In this document: positions 1-9,292 of the stretch, piece after piece
Layout of the letters: each line of letters starts with the position of its first letter
Position numbering within the stretch: the first letter of the stretch is position 1
From: JARBAK01 sp034472185
GTDB taxonomy: Bacteria > Pseudomonadota > Alphaproteobacteria > Rickettsiales > Midichloriaceae
Assembly: GCA_034472185.1 (NCBI GenBank)
Contig: JARBAK010000001.1
Span: 124,001-188,000, forward strand
Length of the DNA stretch: 64,000 bases
Direction: 5' to 3'
Program-made: the position numbers and the translations under genes
Notes under the pieces: generated by a model
Seen by the model: the letters and a program-made list of their open reading frames with translations, nothing else
What the model was told of the DNA's origin: nothing
Databases searched by the model: none

Positions 1-272
1 ATATAATACCACCATGTGTACCCGATATTATTATACAACAGGCTATAAAATACGCTGAGACTATACACAGTGTGCTAGGATGCCGTACGCTAAGCAGAGT
101 GGATCTTATATATAATCCCGAGGAAGGTGAAGCGGGATTATATTTTCTAGAGATTAATACTCATCCTGGCCTTACAAAAAATTCTGTATTTCCGTATATA
201 GCAGCTCACTATGAGATCAGTATGAAAACTATAATAGAAATATTATTGAGGGATGCGAGGTGCGAACTTTAA
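1..272 (+). CDS. ddl: D-alanine--D-alanine ligase, C-terminal part (5' end outside window)
   Basis: The reading frame is open from the first bases (codons begin at position 3) to a TAA at 270-272. The last ~90 residues match the end of the ATP-grasp ligase Ddl, which joins two D-alanines for the peptidoglycan stem peptide in the cytoplasm. The recognisable pieces are the LGCR/SRVD strand and FLEINTHPGLT, which holds the metal-binding E and N residues and the substrate loop of this family. The gene runs in from the left, so its start cannot be seen. Its end overlaps the next gene by 13 bp, which suggests coupled translation. It implies that the organism still makes D-Ala-D-Ala peptidoglycan precursors. 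Confidence 0.88.
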   Translation, partial: IIPPCVPDIIIQQAIKYAETIHSVLGCRTLSRVDLIYNPEEGEAGLYFLEINTHPGLTKNSVFPYIAAHYEISMKTIIEILLRDARCEL

Positions 273-913
273 AATTCCAGACGCCAGATGGATTTAGAGA
301 ATTAGGAAGGAAGCTAATTCATATATCATCTTTATGGATAGTTATATTGGCCTATTATGCTACTAAAGAACAATTAGTAGGGTTGCTGTGCACTATATGT
401 ATATGTGTGTTGATTTTTGAATACGCCAGACTATCTCAGTCTCAGTTTGCATTACTTGTGAGATTAAAGAGATTAATAAGGTACTCAAAGATTGATTTAG
501 TTCTTAGAGATAATGAGGCTATACGTGTTACCGGGGCGACTTATATGCTATTGTCTGCGTTATTATGTTCTTTGTTTGCATCAAAATGGGCGCTTATTTT
601 TGCTCTAATCACGCTTATTATTTCGGACCCTGCGGCAGCTTTTGTTGGCTTAAATTTTGGTAAACATAAAATATTTAGAAACAAGACTATCGAAGGATCA
701 ATAGCATTTTTTCTAACTTCACTTTGTATAGCATTACTTATGCAGTACTATTTTTTTTTAAATGTGACAGTATGCCCTTCTATGGTTTCTCATGGTAAAA
801 ACCTTGTAATTGGCGCTATTATCGCTACTATAAGCGAATTATGTTCTAATGCGCTTAGTATTGATGATAATTTTTTAGTACCACTTTCTGTGTGTGCTTA
901 TCTATCTAGTTAG
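260..913 (+). CDS. Diacylglycerol/polyprenol kinase-like (CTP-dependent, SEC59/DGK1 type) membrane protein
   Basis: This 217-residue protein has about six hydrophobic segments. It carries the marks of the CTP-using lipid-kinase family (Sec59 dolichol kinase, DGK1, phytol kinase): an SDPAAAFVG stretch near residues 121-129, the KTIEGSIAF motif near 141-149 and a DDNFLVPL motif near the C-terminus. Such enzymes phosphorylate a polyprenol, diacylglycerol or phytol head group in the membrane; which lipid is used here is not visible. The start is a GTG inside the 3' end of ddl (13 bp overlap), so the two are probably co-translated. A role in recycling an isoprenoid carrier for the wall would fit that neighbour, but this is inference. 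Confidence 0.72.
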   Translation: MRTLKFQTPDGFRELGRKLIHISSLWIVILAYYATKEQLVGLLCTICICVLIFEYARLSQSQFALLVRLKRLIRYSKIDLVLRDNEAIRVTGATYMLLSALLCSLFASKWALIFALITLIISDPAAAFVGLNFGKHKIFRNKTIEGSIAFFLTSLCIALLMQYYFFLNVTVCPSMVSHGKNLVIGAIIATISELCSNALSIDDNFLVPLSVCAYLSS

Positions 914-970
914 TAAAGATGATTAGTGCTTGTTTATAGTAGTTTTTTAATAAAATATTAAATATGAGAG

Positions 971-2425
971 GTGGAATCTGTATGCGGTGTTTGTATGCTT
1001 CATAACAAGATAGTATTGGGGTCGGAAGAATGGTGTGAATTGCCTGATCTTGGTCTTTTCGCTGTGAAAGCCAAAATAGACTCTGGAGCTAAGACTTCGG
1101 TATTACATGCTTTCAATATTAGCGTTTATAAAGAGGGGAACGTAGATAGTGTAAAGTTTTATGTGCATCCTCTTCAGGGTAATAGGAAGCTAGCGGTGGC
1201 ATGTAGGGCGCCCTTAATCGGAACAAAAGTTATTAGAAGCTCGAATGGCGCTATAGAAAAACGTTTGGTTATATCTACAGAGATAAAGATAGGGAGCGAT
1301 TCGTGGAAAATAGACTTAACCCTGACTAATAGAGCGACCATGGGATATAGAATGCTTTTAGGCCGGGAAGCAATGCGAAACCGTGTTTTAGTGGATCCTG
1401 ACAAAATTTCTACGATGAGAGATATTTCCGAAGATGACGTTTGTTCTTTTTATGGATGTAAAACAAAAAGCAAACCTAAGATTCCATTAGATATCGTTTT
1501 ACTAGCCTCTAATCCGGATCTTTATTCGAATCAGAGAATTATAGAAGCAGGAAGAGCGCGTGGGCATAGAATGCGTTTTATAGCGGTAAATTCATGTTAT
1601 ATGAACGTCAAACCATATGCTCCCACTTTATACTATGGACAGGGTATCCAATTAGGGCATATAGATGCGGTGATTCCAAGATTAAAGCCATCTATGACGT
1701 TTTACGGAGCGGCTTTGATGAGTCAATTTCAGTTGTCGGGCATATTTTGTATGAACGATGCAAATTCTATCTTAAATTCTCGCGATAAGTTTAAATGTCT
1801 ACAAATTTTAGCCGAAAGAGGGATAGATGTGCCTACAACTAGTTTCGCAAGCCATCCCTCAAATATTAAGCATTTAATTGAAACAGTAAATGGAGCACCG
1901 TTAGTTGTGAAGTTACTAAGAGGCACTCATGGTACTGGTGTAATGCTTGCAGAAAGTCATACTGTAGCAAAAAGCCTTATATCTGCGTTCAGAACTATCA
2001 AAGCTGATATTATGATACAGGAATATATGAAGGAGTCTCGTGGAAGAGATATTAGGTGTTTTGTAATAGATGGGAAAATAGCTGGTTCTATACAAAGAGA
2101 AGCTAGTAACGGAGAGTTTAGGGCTAATTTGCACTTAGGTGCTACCGCGTCTGAAGTTAAATTGACTGCGCAAGAAAAGAAAATCGCCGTAGGAGCAGCA
2201 AAAGTACTTGGTTTAAAGGTTGCAGGTGTAGATATGATTAGATCCAATGATGGGCCAAAAGTGCTTGAAGTTAATTCATCGCCTGGATTAAAAGGAGTAG
2301 AAAGCGTTACGGGAAATCGTATTGCTGAAATGATTATAGAATGTATCGAAAGGTCTGTGTCGGGGAAAAGTCGCTATATATCAATAGGTGATATTCCACT
2401 TAACGCCTCTTATAATGCTGTGTAA
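971..2425 (+). CDS. Fusion of retropepsin-like protease (RimB type) and RimK-type ATP-grasp ligase
   Basis: One ORF carries two domains. Residues ~15-150 are a RimK-associated aspartic/zinc protease domain (DUF785) with the active-site pattern KIDSGAKTSVLHA near 34-46. Residues ~170-470 are a RimK-like ATP-grasp ligase with the VVKLLRGTHGTGV and VDMIRSNDGPKVLEVNSSPG motifs. RimK adds glutamates to protein C-termini (ribosomal protein S6 in E. coli), and the protease partner in other bacteria is a separate gene that trims or regulates this. The listed start is GTG 971; ATG 995 is also possible, and neither has a good ribosome-binding site. A strong purine stretch at 966-974 instead precedes an out-of-frame ATG at 982 that opens a very short ORF ending at 1005. 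Confidence 0.8.
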   Translation: MESVCGVCMLHNKIVLGSEEWCELPDLGLFAVKAKIDSGAKTSVLHAFNISVYKEGNVDSVKFYVHPLQGNRKLAVACRAPLIGTKVIRSSNGAIEKRLVISTEIKIGSDSWKIDLTLTNRATMGYRMLLGREAMRNRVLVDPDKISTMRDISEDDVCSFYGCKTKSKPKIPLDIVLLASNPDLYSNQRIIEAGRARGHRMRFIAVNSCYMNVKPYAPTLYYGQGIQLGHIDAVIPRLKPSMTFYGAALMSQFQLSGIFCMNDANSILNSRDKFKCLQILAERGIDVPTTSFASHPSNIKHLIETVNGAPLVVKLLRGTHGTGVMLAESHTVAKSLISAFRTIKADIMIQEYMKESRGRDIRCFVIDGKIAGSIQREASNGEFRANLHLGATASEVKLTAQEKKIAVGAAKVLGLKVAGVDMIRSNDGPKVLEVNSSPGLKGVESVTGNRIAEMIIECIERSVSGKSRYISIGDIPLNASYNAV

Positions 2426-2615
2426 ACTAGTACTCTAGTAACTGCTAAATGAGATATATATTTTGCCGCGCATATTATTTAAGTAGTTTGCATCCTAATT
2501 GCATTCATTTTTGATTGATATGTAGCAATATTCGAGTACAATCCGCTTGGGTACTTTAACCCTTCGAAAGTGTTGTTTGTGCACTAAACGCAGAAACTCG
2601 CATTTCACTTTGGCA

Positions 2616-2644
2616 TTGCACGCATTTGCGCTGTATTATATATA
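2616..2644 (+). promoter_or_regulatory. Candidate sigma-70 promoter of pnp
   Basis: TTGCAC at 2616-2621, a 17-base spacer and TATATA at 2639-2644 make a reasonable -35/-10 pair about 60 bp before the chosen pnp start. The TTGCA-type -35 recurs in front of carD and dnaN. The rest of the 2426-2706 gap shows no coding stretch; rpsO, which often precedes pnp, is not there. Confidence 0.4.
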
Positions 2645-2706
2645 GAGATACAAGCGCTCTTTTTGGCTCTTCAAAGGAACTATCAACTGATAAATACATA
2701 GGAAAG

Positions 2707-5061
2707 ATGTTTAGAATTGTATCAAAAAAAATAACTTGGCAAGGTAAGATCTTAGAGCTGGAAACTGGACAAGTAGCTAGGCAAGCGCATGGTGCTGTTA
2801 TGGTGCGAATGGGCGGAACTACCGTATTATGTACAGCAGTGAAGGCAGCTTTGCAAGAGTACAAAGGATTTGTTGCATTGACTGTTAACTATCAAGAAAA
2901 GTTTTATGCAACAGGAAAAATACCAGGCGGCTTTATAAAAAGAGAGACTAAGTCAACAGAAAGAGAAACTTTAATTTCTAGACTAATAGACAGAACTTTA
3001 AGGCCTTTGTTTGGAACTAATAATAAAAATGAAGTACAGATAATATGTACGGTGTTATCTTATGATGAACAAAATGATTCAGATATGTTAGCTTTAATAG
3101 GAGCGTCTACCGCTTTATTATTAGCTAATACAGGTGTTTCAGAAGCAGCAGCAGCAGTAAGAATAGGATGTAAAGAAAACAACGAATTTTACGTTAGTCA
3201 CTCTCATAAAGATGTTGCTGATGGTAAATTAGATTTGGTTCTCGCTGGTACTAAAAACGCTATATTGATGGTTGAATCAGAGATACACGAGTTGTCTACT
3301 AGTGTAGTCTTAGATGGGCTAAAGTATGGGAGTGAACAAGTGAAGAGTCTAGTAAGCTTCATTGAAGATTTTGTAGCTGAGTACAAAAGTACTTCGGATT
3401 GTGTCTGTCAAGAATGTACTACAGGTATGACAATCGACACCGCTCTTCCTGGTTTGTTACGGGATTTTTGTGCTGTGGCTTTAGAAGAAGCTTTGATTGG
3501 CGAAAAATCTGCTAAAGCGGCGAAAGTTTGCGCTATAGAAGAGAATGCTGTTGCAAAATTCGTCACAGAAATGGGCTATAGTAATGCTTTGATTATGCAG
3601 GAGTTAGCTAAATTAAAGAAGAGTATCGTAGAAGAGCATATTTTACGCCTTAACACGCGTTTAGATGGGCGGAGTCCTTCTGAATTGCGTAATATTAACT
3701 GTATGATAGATTATTTGCCGGTAGTACATGGATCTGCACTCTTTACACGAGGAGAAACGCAGGCTCTTGTAGTTGTTACTATTGGTATAGCTCAAGATGA
3801 ACAAACAGTCGAAGACTTATCTGGATTAAAATCAGAGTCATTCCTCTTACATTACAATTTCCCACCTTTCTCTGTAGGAGAAATAGGAATGTTGAGAGCA
3901 CCAGGTAGAAGAGAGATAGGGCATGGTAAATTAGCTTCTAAAGCCATCAAGTCTGTCGTACCTAGTAAAGCAGATTTTCCTTATACTATAAGGATAGTAT
4001 CTGATATCACGGAGTCTAATGGTTCTTCTTCTATGGCTACTGTGTGTGGAGCCTCGCTTGCATTGATGTCAACGGGTGTTCCTATTAAAAGACCAGTTGC
4101 TGGTATAGCGATGGGACTCGTAAAAAAGGGAGAGCAATTTGTAGTACTATCAGATATAACTGGAGAAGAAGACCATCTCGGTGGTATGGATTTCAAAGTT
4201 ACTGGTACGGAAGTTGGTCTTACTGCCTTGCAAATGGATATTAAGATGGATGGTATAGATTTTGATATCATGCATAAGGCATTGATGCAGGCAGAGGATG
4301 GACTAAAGACAATACTCTCAAAAATACACGACACCATTCAGGCGCCTAGAGAAAATTTGAGCGCTTCTGCTCCTAATGTGCTTACTTTCCATGTAGCTAA
4401 AGATAAAATAAGAGAAGTTATCGGTGCTGGAGGTAAAGTTATTAGAGAACTATGTAGTACATATAATGTTAAGATAGATATCAATGACGATGGAAAAGTA
4501 GTAGTTGCTGGTGTAGGAAGTGAAGCAGTGAGTAAAGCGCAAGAAGCGATACAGGGTTTAGTATCTGTACCTACGGCTGGGCAGATATATGAAGGTACTG
4601 TAACAAGAATCCTTGATTTCGGTGCTTTTGTAAAAATCTTACCTAATGTAGAGGGATTATTACACGTGAGCGAAATAGCAGAGGGTTATGTCGAAAATGT
4701 AGGCGATTTCGTTACTTCTGGACAAGCTGTAAAAGTTAAGGTAGTGGGTGTTGATAGGAACGGGAAAATTCGTTTGAGTATAAAAGCTCTGGATGAAGCG
4801 TTCGAACGTGATTATTCTGACTCTCAATCAACCGGCACAGACAGAAAGAGAAGAGAGCGTTCAAGTGGTGGTGGTGGAGGCTATGCTCCAGCAGGCGGAG
4901 ATAAGTATAAAGGAGGCGGTAATAGTGGTAATGGCCCAAGAAGAAATAACTTCAAAGGCGGCAGTAGTAATAGTAGCGGTGGTGTTCGTAATACTCGTCC
5001 GCCACATGCAGGAGGAAGTAATAGTAGCGAATTTTCTCCTGGTAAGAAACGCTTTTTTTAA
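2707..5061 (+). CDS. pnp: Polyribonucleotide nucleotidyltransferase (PNPase)
   Basis: This 3'-5' phosphorolytic exoribonuclease degrades mRNA in the cytoplasm as a trimer. Two RNase PH domains come first, with FFRR-loop-like and GGTTVL/RPLFG motifs. They are followed by a KH domain from about residue 556 (GAGGKVIREL) and an S1 domain from about 624 (GTVTRILDFGAFVKI). I start it at ATG 2707, four bases after AGGA, because family homology begins at MFRIVSKK; an upstream in-frame extension to 2626 is open but unlike PNPase. At ~784 residues it is longer than usual (~700-740). The extra is a low-complexity tail (about 698-784) rich in G, S, N and R, which looks disordered and RNA-binding. Confidence 0.96.
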   Translation: MFRIVSKKITWQGKILELETGQVARQAHGAVMVRMGGTTVLCTAVKAALQEYKGFVALTVNYQEKFYATGKIPGGFIKRETKSTERETLISRLIDRTLRPLFGTNNKNEVQIICTVLSYDEQNDSDMLALIGASTALLLANTGVSEAAAAVRIGCKENNEFYVSHSHKDVADGKLDLVLAGTKNAILMVESEIHELSTSVVLDGLKYGSEQVKSLVSFIEDFVAEYKSTSDCVCQECTTGMTIDTALPGLLRDFCAVALEEALIGEKSAKAAKVCAIEENAVAKFVTEMGYSNALIMQELAKLKKSIVEEHILRLNTRLDGRSPSELRNINCMIDYLPVVHGSALFTRGETQALVVVTIGIAQDEQTVEDLSGLKSESFLLHYNFPPFSVGEIGMLRAPGRREIGHGKLASKAIKSVVPSKADFPYTIRIVSDITESNGSSSMATVCGASLALMSTGVPIKRPVAGIAMGLVKKGEQFVVLSDITGEEDHLGGMDFKVTGTEVGLTALQMDIKMDGIDFDIMHKALMQAEDGLKTILSKIHDTIQAPRENLSASAPNVLTFHVAKDKIREVIGAGGKVIRELCSTYNVKIDINDDGKVVVAGVGSEAVSKAQEAIQGLVSVPTAGQIYEGTVTRILDFGAFVKILPNVEGLLHVSEIAEGYVENVGDFVTSGQAVKVKVVGVDRNGKIRLSIKALDEAFERDYSDSQSTGTDRKRRERSSGGGGGYAPAGGDKYKGGGNSGNGPRRNNFKGGSSNSSGGVRNTRPPHAGGSNSSEFSPGKKRFF

Positions 5062-5081
5062 TATATTATTCGGCAAAGAGG

Positions 5082-5115
5082 CGGTTCACTATAGCAATAT
5101 AGTGAACCGTTTTTG
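5082..5115 (+). terminator. Rho-independent terminator of pnp
   Basis: A perfect 12-bp stem (5082-5093 with 5098-5109), a GCAA tetraloop and a T5 run form a strong terminator 20 bp after the pnp stop. Confidence 0.9.
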
Positions 5116-5364
5116 CCTTTGAGTATTGGTATTTTTGCGGTAGAACGGAATAAAAAATTAAATTTAGTAATTAAGCCGATTCCACCCTTATTTTCATCAC
5201 ATCTAAAATTAAGCCATTGATACTCATCATATAGGAACGTTATGTTTAGAAGTGGTCGTTAGTATAATTCAAACTATAAAGAAGTGACTTTTAAAAAATA
5301 TTGCAATACACTTTGCTAGGCATTGCATATGAGCTAGCTTGGGACTAATGGTAAGGGGCAAGTT

Positions 5365-6282
5365 ATGGTTATAAAAATTAATGAACAATCCAAGAGATTT
5401 ATTACTAAGTCGATAAGACAGGTATGGCTGTTAACGGTAATAATATATACATCTTCAGCATGGAGTGGTGAGCCTTTGGCCGTGAAATTTCCTATGAATA
5501 ATAGCGAATTTGCTGAAATTACTGATAGCTCTAATCTACAAGAACTTTCACAACAAAGCACTTCTAAGCAGCAAGATGACATAATTAATAGTGAAATTGA
5601 TGATATAACGAGGCAATTTAAACTGATACATGCAGAGTTAGAAGAATTACAGCATGCACAGAAGACACTAACAGAAACAGTAAATCGTTTGGCAGCGATT
5701 TTAGAGACGCGCAATGCAGATTCAAATAAAAAGCCCCTTCTCAGTAGAGAAGATGCCGTTCAGTTGAATGATATAGATCAAGAGTTACTTGTACCACGAA
5801 AGGGCTCCGATAGTGCTGCATTAATATCTGCTACTAATAGTGCTGCTGCTAAAGGGCAAAAAATATCACCTGAAGTTGCTTATAAAGACGCTTATAGCGC
5901 TCTAGTAGTTGTACTGAATAGTAAAACTGAACCTAAAAACTTTTCAAAAGCAAAGACAGCTTTAGAAGAATTTACGCAAAAATACCCAGCTCATGCGTTA
6001 ACGGGTAATGCTTTCTATTGGATTGGTGAGATATATGCGCGTAACAAGGAATACGAAAAATCTGCTATATGTTATCTTAAAGGATATAAAGCAGGCCCTC
6101 ATGGGACAAGAGCTTCTGATAATCTTTTACGTTTATCAGAAGTGTTAATAAAGCTTGGCAAACAACAAGAGGCATGTTCTACGCTCTTTAAATTAAAGAG
6201 TGATTTTCCAGATCTTTTAAATGCAACAGTAGTAAGAATGAAGCAGGCTATCAAAGGAGCTGCATGTAATATAGACAAGTAG
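5365..6282 (+). CDS. cpoB: Tol-Pal system protein CpoB/YbgF-like (periplasmic TPR protein)
   Basis: This 305-residue protein has an N-terminal hydrophobic export signal (about residues 18-33, ending near SSAW-SG). A coiled-coil region rich in E, Q and L follows at about 60-115. The C-terminal half has tetratricopeptide-like repeats (KNFSKAKTALEEFTQKYP, GNAFYWIGEIYARNKEYEKSA, NLLRLSEVLIKLGKQQEA), which are typical of CpoB. In other Gram-negatives CpoB sits with tolB-pal and coordinates outer-membrane constriction with septal wall synthesis. Here tolB and pal are not adjacent, so the name rests on domain order alone. AAGGGGC lies upstream of ATG 5365. It is followed by a bidirectional hairpin shared with the convergent MFS gene. 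Confidence 0.82.
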   Translation: MVIKINEQSKRFITKSIRQVWLLTVIIYTSSAWSGEPLAVKFPMNNSEFAEITDSSNLQELSQQSTSKQQDDIINSEIDDITRQFKLIHAELEELQHAQKTLTETVNRLAAILETRNADSNKKPLLSREDAVQLNDIDQELLVPRKGSDSAALISATNSAAAKGQKISPEVAYKDAYSALVVVLNSKTEPKNFSKAKTALEEFTQKYPAHALTGNAFYWIGEIYARNKEYEKSAICYLKGYKAGPHGTRASDNLLRLSEVLIKLGKQQEACSTLFKLKSDFPDLLNATVVRMKQAIKGAACNIDK

Positions 6283-6300
6283 TAATTATAAGTATTCATT

Positions 6301-6333
6301 ATATAAATCATAGTCATGGGCTATGATTTATAT
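6301..6333. terminator. Bidirectional hairpin terminator between cpoB and MFS gene
   Basis: A 13-bp perfect stem (6301-6313 with 6321-6333) with a 7-base loop lies in the 56 bp between two convergent genes. The AT-rich arms can supply U-rich ends on both strands. Confidence 0.7.
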
Positions 6334-6338
6334 ATATT

Positions 6339-7595
6339 CTACCTAGCAAAAACCAGCCTTAAAAGAGCTCTTGCGATTGCGCTTGCAGTTAGGAAAAGAG
6401 ATGCTACAACTACTAAATAGTACGCAGGAGCGTGGCTTCCTAGTTGTTCTGCTAATATTGTCGCAATAATAGGAGTAGTACCACCAAATAATGCATTGCC
6501 TATGTTCCATCCAAAAGCAACACCCGAGTAACGCAATTCTGGAGGAAACGACTTTAATGCATATGGATATGCTGGAGCTGAAACAGCAGCTGTCAACATA
6601 CTCATTAGTAATATTCCAATATGGACATTGAACATGTCGTGATTAATATTAGCAAGAGATGCAAATATAGGTACTATTGATGCAATTATTAGAATTGCAA
6701 TCATCTGTAAAAAACGGAAATAACCAAATTTGAGTGATATAAAACTGAATATTGGTAGTAACAATATTACGTATACGAGAGCAAGCGAGGTAAAGTATAA
6801 CGCTTCGGAAATATCGTAATTTGCAGTATAAGTGAAAAACGTTATAAAGTAACCACGTATCATATACGACATAGCAGAAGAAAGACCTGCTATAGCCACT
6901 ACAAGAAATAGAAAGTGTGGCTTGTTTCTTAATACTGTAATTAGTGGTCCTCTTTGAATTCTATTTTCCTTTTTAATTTGATGGAATATAGGAGTTTCAG
7001 TAGATTGTAGCCTAAAATAAGAAGCTACTAATCCCAAAGCACCACCGAAAAAGAAGCTATACCTCCAAGTAAAATCATTCAGTCCGATGAATTTGTCTAT
7101 AAAAAGGCCTACTAAAGTAGCTAATAATGTCCCGAATGTATTAGAAGCCATAACTATAGTACCTACAAGGCTAAGAATGGATTTGCCTAAATGTTCTAGT
7201 ATAAATATAGCCGAACCACTTCCCTCACCTCCAATACAAGTACCTTGAATAAGTCTAGCTAGAATCAGAATTAAAGGTGCAAACATTCCTATAACTGTAT
7301 AGCTAGGCAATATCGCGATTACTAGAGTTGCGAAAGCCATGCCTCCTATAGAGATATTAAGAGCTATTTTACGCCCAAATCTATCACCTATATAACCAAA
7401 AATCACACCACCGAAAGGGCGCATCAAAAATCCACAAGAAAACACGCTAAATGCAAGCAATAGCTGTAAGAATTCGCTCGTAACGGGAAAAAAAGAGCTA
7501 CCTATCATTCCTGCGAAAATAGCGTATATGCCAAAATCATAGTACTCAACAATATTACCTAAAATTGCGCCTGTTATCGCTTTCTTTTTGGTCAT
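6339..7595 (-). CDS. MFS transporter, ProP-like metabolite:H+ symporter
   Basis: The protein has 418 residues and twelve hydrophobic segments. The N-terminus matches the metabolite:H+ symporter family: GNIVEYYDFGIYAIFAG, then RPFGGVIFGYIGDRFGRK (the loop 2-3 MFS signature) and RLIQGTCIGGEGSGS after TM3-4. ProP itself takes up proline and betaine, but relatives import citrate, ketoglutarate or shikimate. Rickettsiales carry many paralogues, so the substrate is open. The gene is divergent from lysS, with about 100 bp between the starts. Confidence 0.88.
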   Translation of the reverse strand: MTKKKAITGAILGNIVEYYDFGIYAIFAGMIGSSFFPVTSEFLQLLLAFSVFSCGFLMRPFGGVIFGYIGDRFGRKIALNISIGGMAFATLVIAILPSYTVIGMFAPLILILARLIQGTCIGGEGSGSAIFILEHLGKSILSLVGTIVMASNTFGTLLATLVGLFIDKFIGLNDFTWRYSFFFGGALGLVASYFRLQSTETPIFHQIKKENRIQRGPLITVLRNKPHFLFLVVAIAGLSSAMSYMIRGYFITFFTYTANYDISEALYFTSLALVYVILLLPIFSFISLKFGYFRFLQMIAILIIASIVPIFASLANINHDMFNVHIGILLMSMLTAAVSAPAYPYALKSFPPELRYSGVAFGWNIGNALFGGTTPIIATILAEQLGSHAPAYYLVVVASLFLTASAIARALLRLVFAR

Positions 7596-7693
7596 TTTTG
7601 TTATGTATAATGATTAATATCCCCTTGGATTCACTGGGTATTTAGAGTAACATCCGCCAATCAGTATTGGTAGTATAAATAAGAGAATACGTA

Positions 7694-9289
7694 ATGTCTA
7701 ATAGTGATGTAATGAAAATTTTATCCAAGAAAAGTTGGCCCTTTAGAGAGGCAGAGCTGATTTTAAATCGGACTAATGGATCTATACCCAACAAAGGTTA
7801 TGTACTATTTGAAACGGGATACGGTCCCTCAGGATTGCCACATATGGGGACGTTTATGGAAGTTGCGAGAACTACTATGGTGCAAAAAGCGTTTGAGGCT
7901 CTCTCCGGTTTTAAAACTAAGCTTATTGTTTTTTCAGATGATATGGATGGATTACGTAAAATTCCAAAATTTATTCCTAATAATGAAGTTTATGAACAAT
8001 ATCTAGATCTGCCATTGACTGAGGTGCCTGATCCCTTTGGTATAGAAAAGAGTTTCGGGGATAATATGAACGCAAGATTAAAGGGTTTTTTAAAGACTTT
8101 CGGCTTTAACTACGAGTTTATGAGTGCTACTGAAAGTTATAGAAATGGCATTTTAAATAGAGGATTGCTCGCAGCGTTGGACCATTATGAAGAAATAATG
8201 GAGTTAATGCTATCTTCTCTTCGCGAAGAACGCCGTAAAACATATAGTATTTTTATGCCGCTGTGCCCCATAACTGGTAAAGTGCTACAAGTGCCCACAC
8301 TTGAGATAGATAAAAAGGAGGATATGATAGCTTATGCTAATCCTTATTGCGATAATAAGGTAACGTGGACTAAAATAACGGATGGAAGGTGTAAATTACA
8401 GTGGAAACCAGATTTTGCCATGCGTTGGATGTTATTTGATGTGGATTTCGAAATGTATGGAAAAGATCATCTGTATAATGCGCCTATATATACCCAAATA
8501 TGCAAGATCCTAGGAGGGAAACCTCCACATCAGATGTTTTATGAATTTTTCCTTGCTGAGGATAAAACAAAACTTTCAAAGTCTATTGGTGGTGGTCTAA
8601 CTATAGAAGAGTGGCTTAGATACGCGCCTCAAGAAAGTTTAAGCTATTTCCTCTATCTTTCTCCGCAAAAAGCTAAAATCTTGCGCTTCGATATTATACC
8701 TAAAAATGTAGACGATTATATTCATTACCTCAACTTATACAATACCCAAGAAACCGTGGAAGAAAAGTGGGCGAATCCTATTTTTCATATACATTGTGGG
8801 TCACCCCCTTCGATTAAAGTTGGATTTAATTATACTCTACTCTTAAGTATTATAAGCGCCTGTAAAACAGAAAATATAGAGGTTATACTAGGTTATATTA
8901 ATAAAATTAATCCTGACATAAACTGTAAAGATAACGCATTCTTGATGGAGTTGATAAAGGGCGCAATGAATTATTATCATGATTTCATAATGCCTAATAA
9001 GCAGTATAAAGTGCCAGACTATGCCGAAAAAGAAGCTCTTATTTCTTTGAAAGAAATTCTTGAAAAGATGAACGAAGAAGAACGGTTGGACGTTCAGTTC
9101 ATACAAAATCAAGTTTATACAATAGGTAAACAGCACGGATTTGTATTGAAGGAGTGGTTTTCCAGTTTATATCAAATTTTGTTGGGAGCAACAGAAGGGC
9201 CACGTATGGGCACATTTATAAAAATATATGGAGCGGATAAAACCATAGCTTTGATTGAAGAAAAAATCATGGATTGTACTAAACTTTAA
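7694..9289 (+). CDS. lysS: Lysyl-tRNA synthetase, class I
   Basis: This 531-residue cytoplasmic enzyme charges tRNA-Lys. It belongs to the unusual class I LysRS found in archaea, spirochaetes and many alphaproteobacteria. The HIGH-type motif appears as GPSGLPHMG (44-52), the KMSKS-type motif as KLSKS (about 292-296), and the C-terminal helical domain is complete. No class II LysRS is visible in this window. The stop is 3 bp before trmJ, and rnc follows, so lysS-trmJ-rnc is probably one transcript. Confidence 0.96.
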   Translation: MSNSDVMKILSKKSWPFREAELILNRTNGSIPNKGYVLFETGYGPSGLPHMGTFMEVARTTMVQKAFEALSGFKTKLIVFSDDMDGLRKIPKFIPNNEVYEQYLDLPLTEVPDPFGIEKSFGDNMNARLKGFLKTFGFNYEFMSATESYRNGILNRGLLAALDHYEEIMELMLSSLREERRKTYSIFMPLCPITGKVLQVPTLEIDKKEDMIAYANPYCDNKVTWTKITDGRCKLQWKPDFAMRWMLFDVDFEMYGKDHLYNAPIYTQICKILGGKPPHQMFYEFFLAEDKTKLSKSIGGGLTIEEWLRYAPQESLSYFLYLSPQKAKILRFDIIPKNVDDYIHYLNLYNTQETVEEKWANPIFHIHCGSPPSIKVGFNYTLLLSIISACKTENIEVILGYINKINPDINCKDNAFLMELIKGAMNYYHDFIMPNKQYKVPDYAEKEALISLKEILEKMNEEERLDVQFIQNQVYTIGKQHGFVLKEWFSSLYQILLGATEGPRMGTFIKIYGADKTIALIEEKIMDCTKL

Positions 9290-9292
9290 GTT

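Noticed and set aside
2626..2706. Upstream extension of pnp to 2626
   Set aside because: The 27 added residues are unlike PNPase and overlap the candidate promoter; ATG 2707 has a binding site and matches the family start.
2426..2706. rpsO upstream of pnp
   Set aside because: The gap has no frame that encodes ribosomal protein S15.
4793..5122. A 109-codon ORF over the end of pnp
   Set aside because: It is the repetitive Gly/Ser-rich tail of pnp read in another frame (runs of V, A and E) and has no support of its own.
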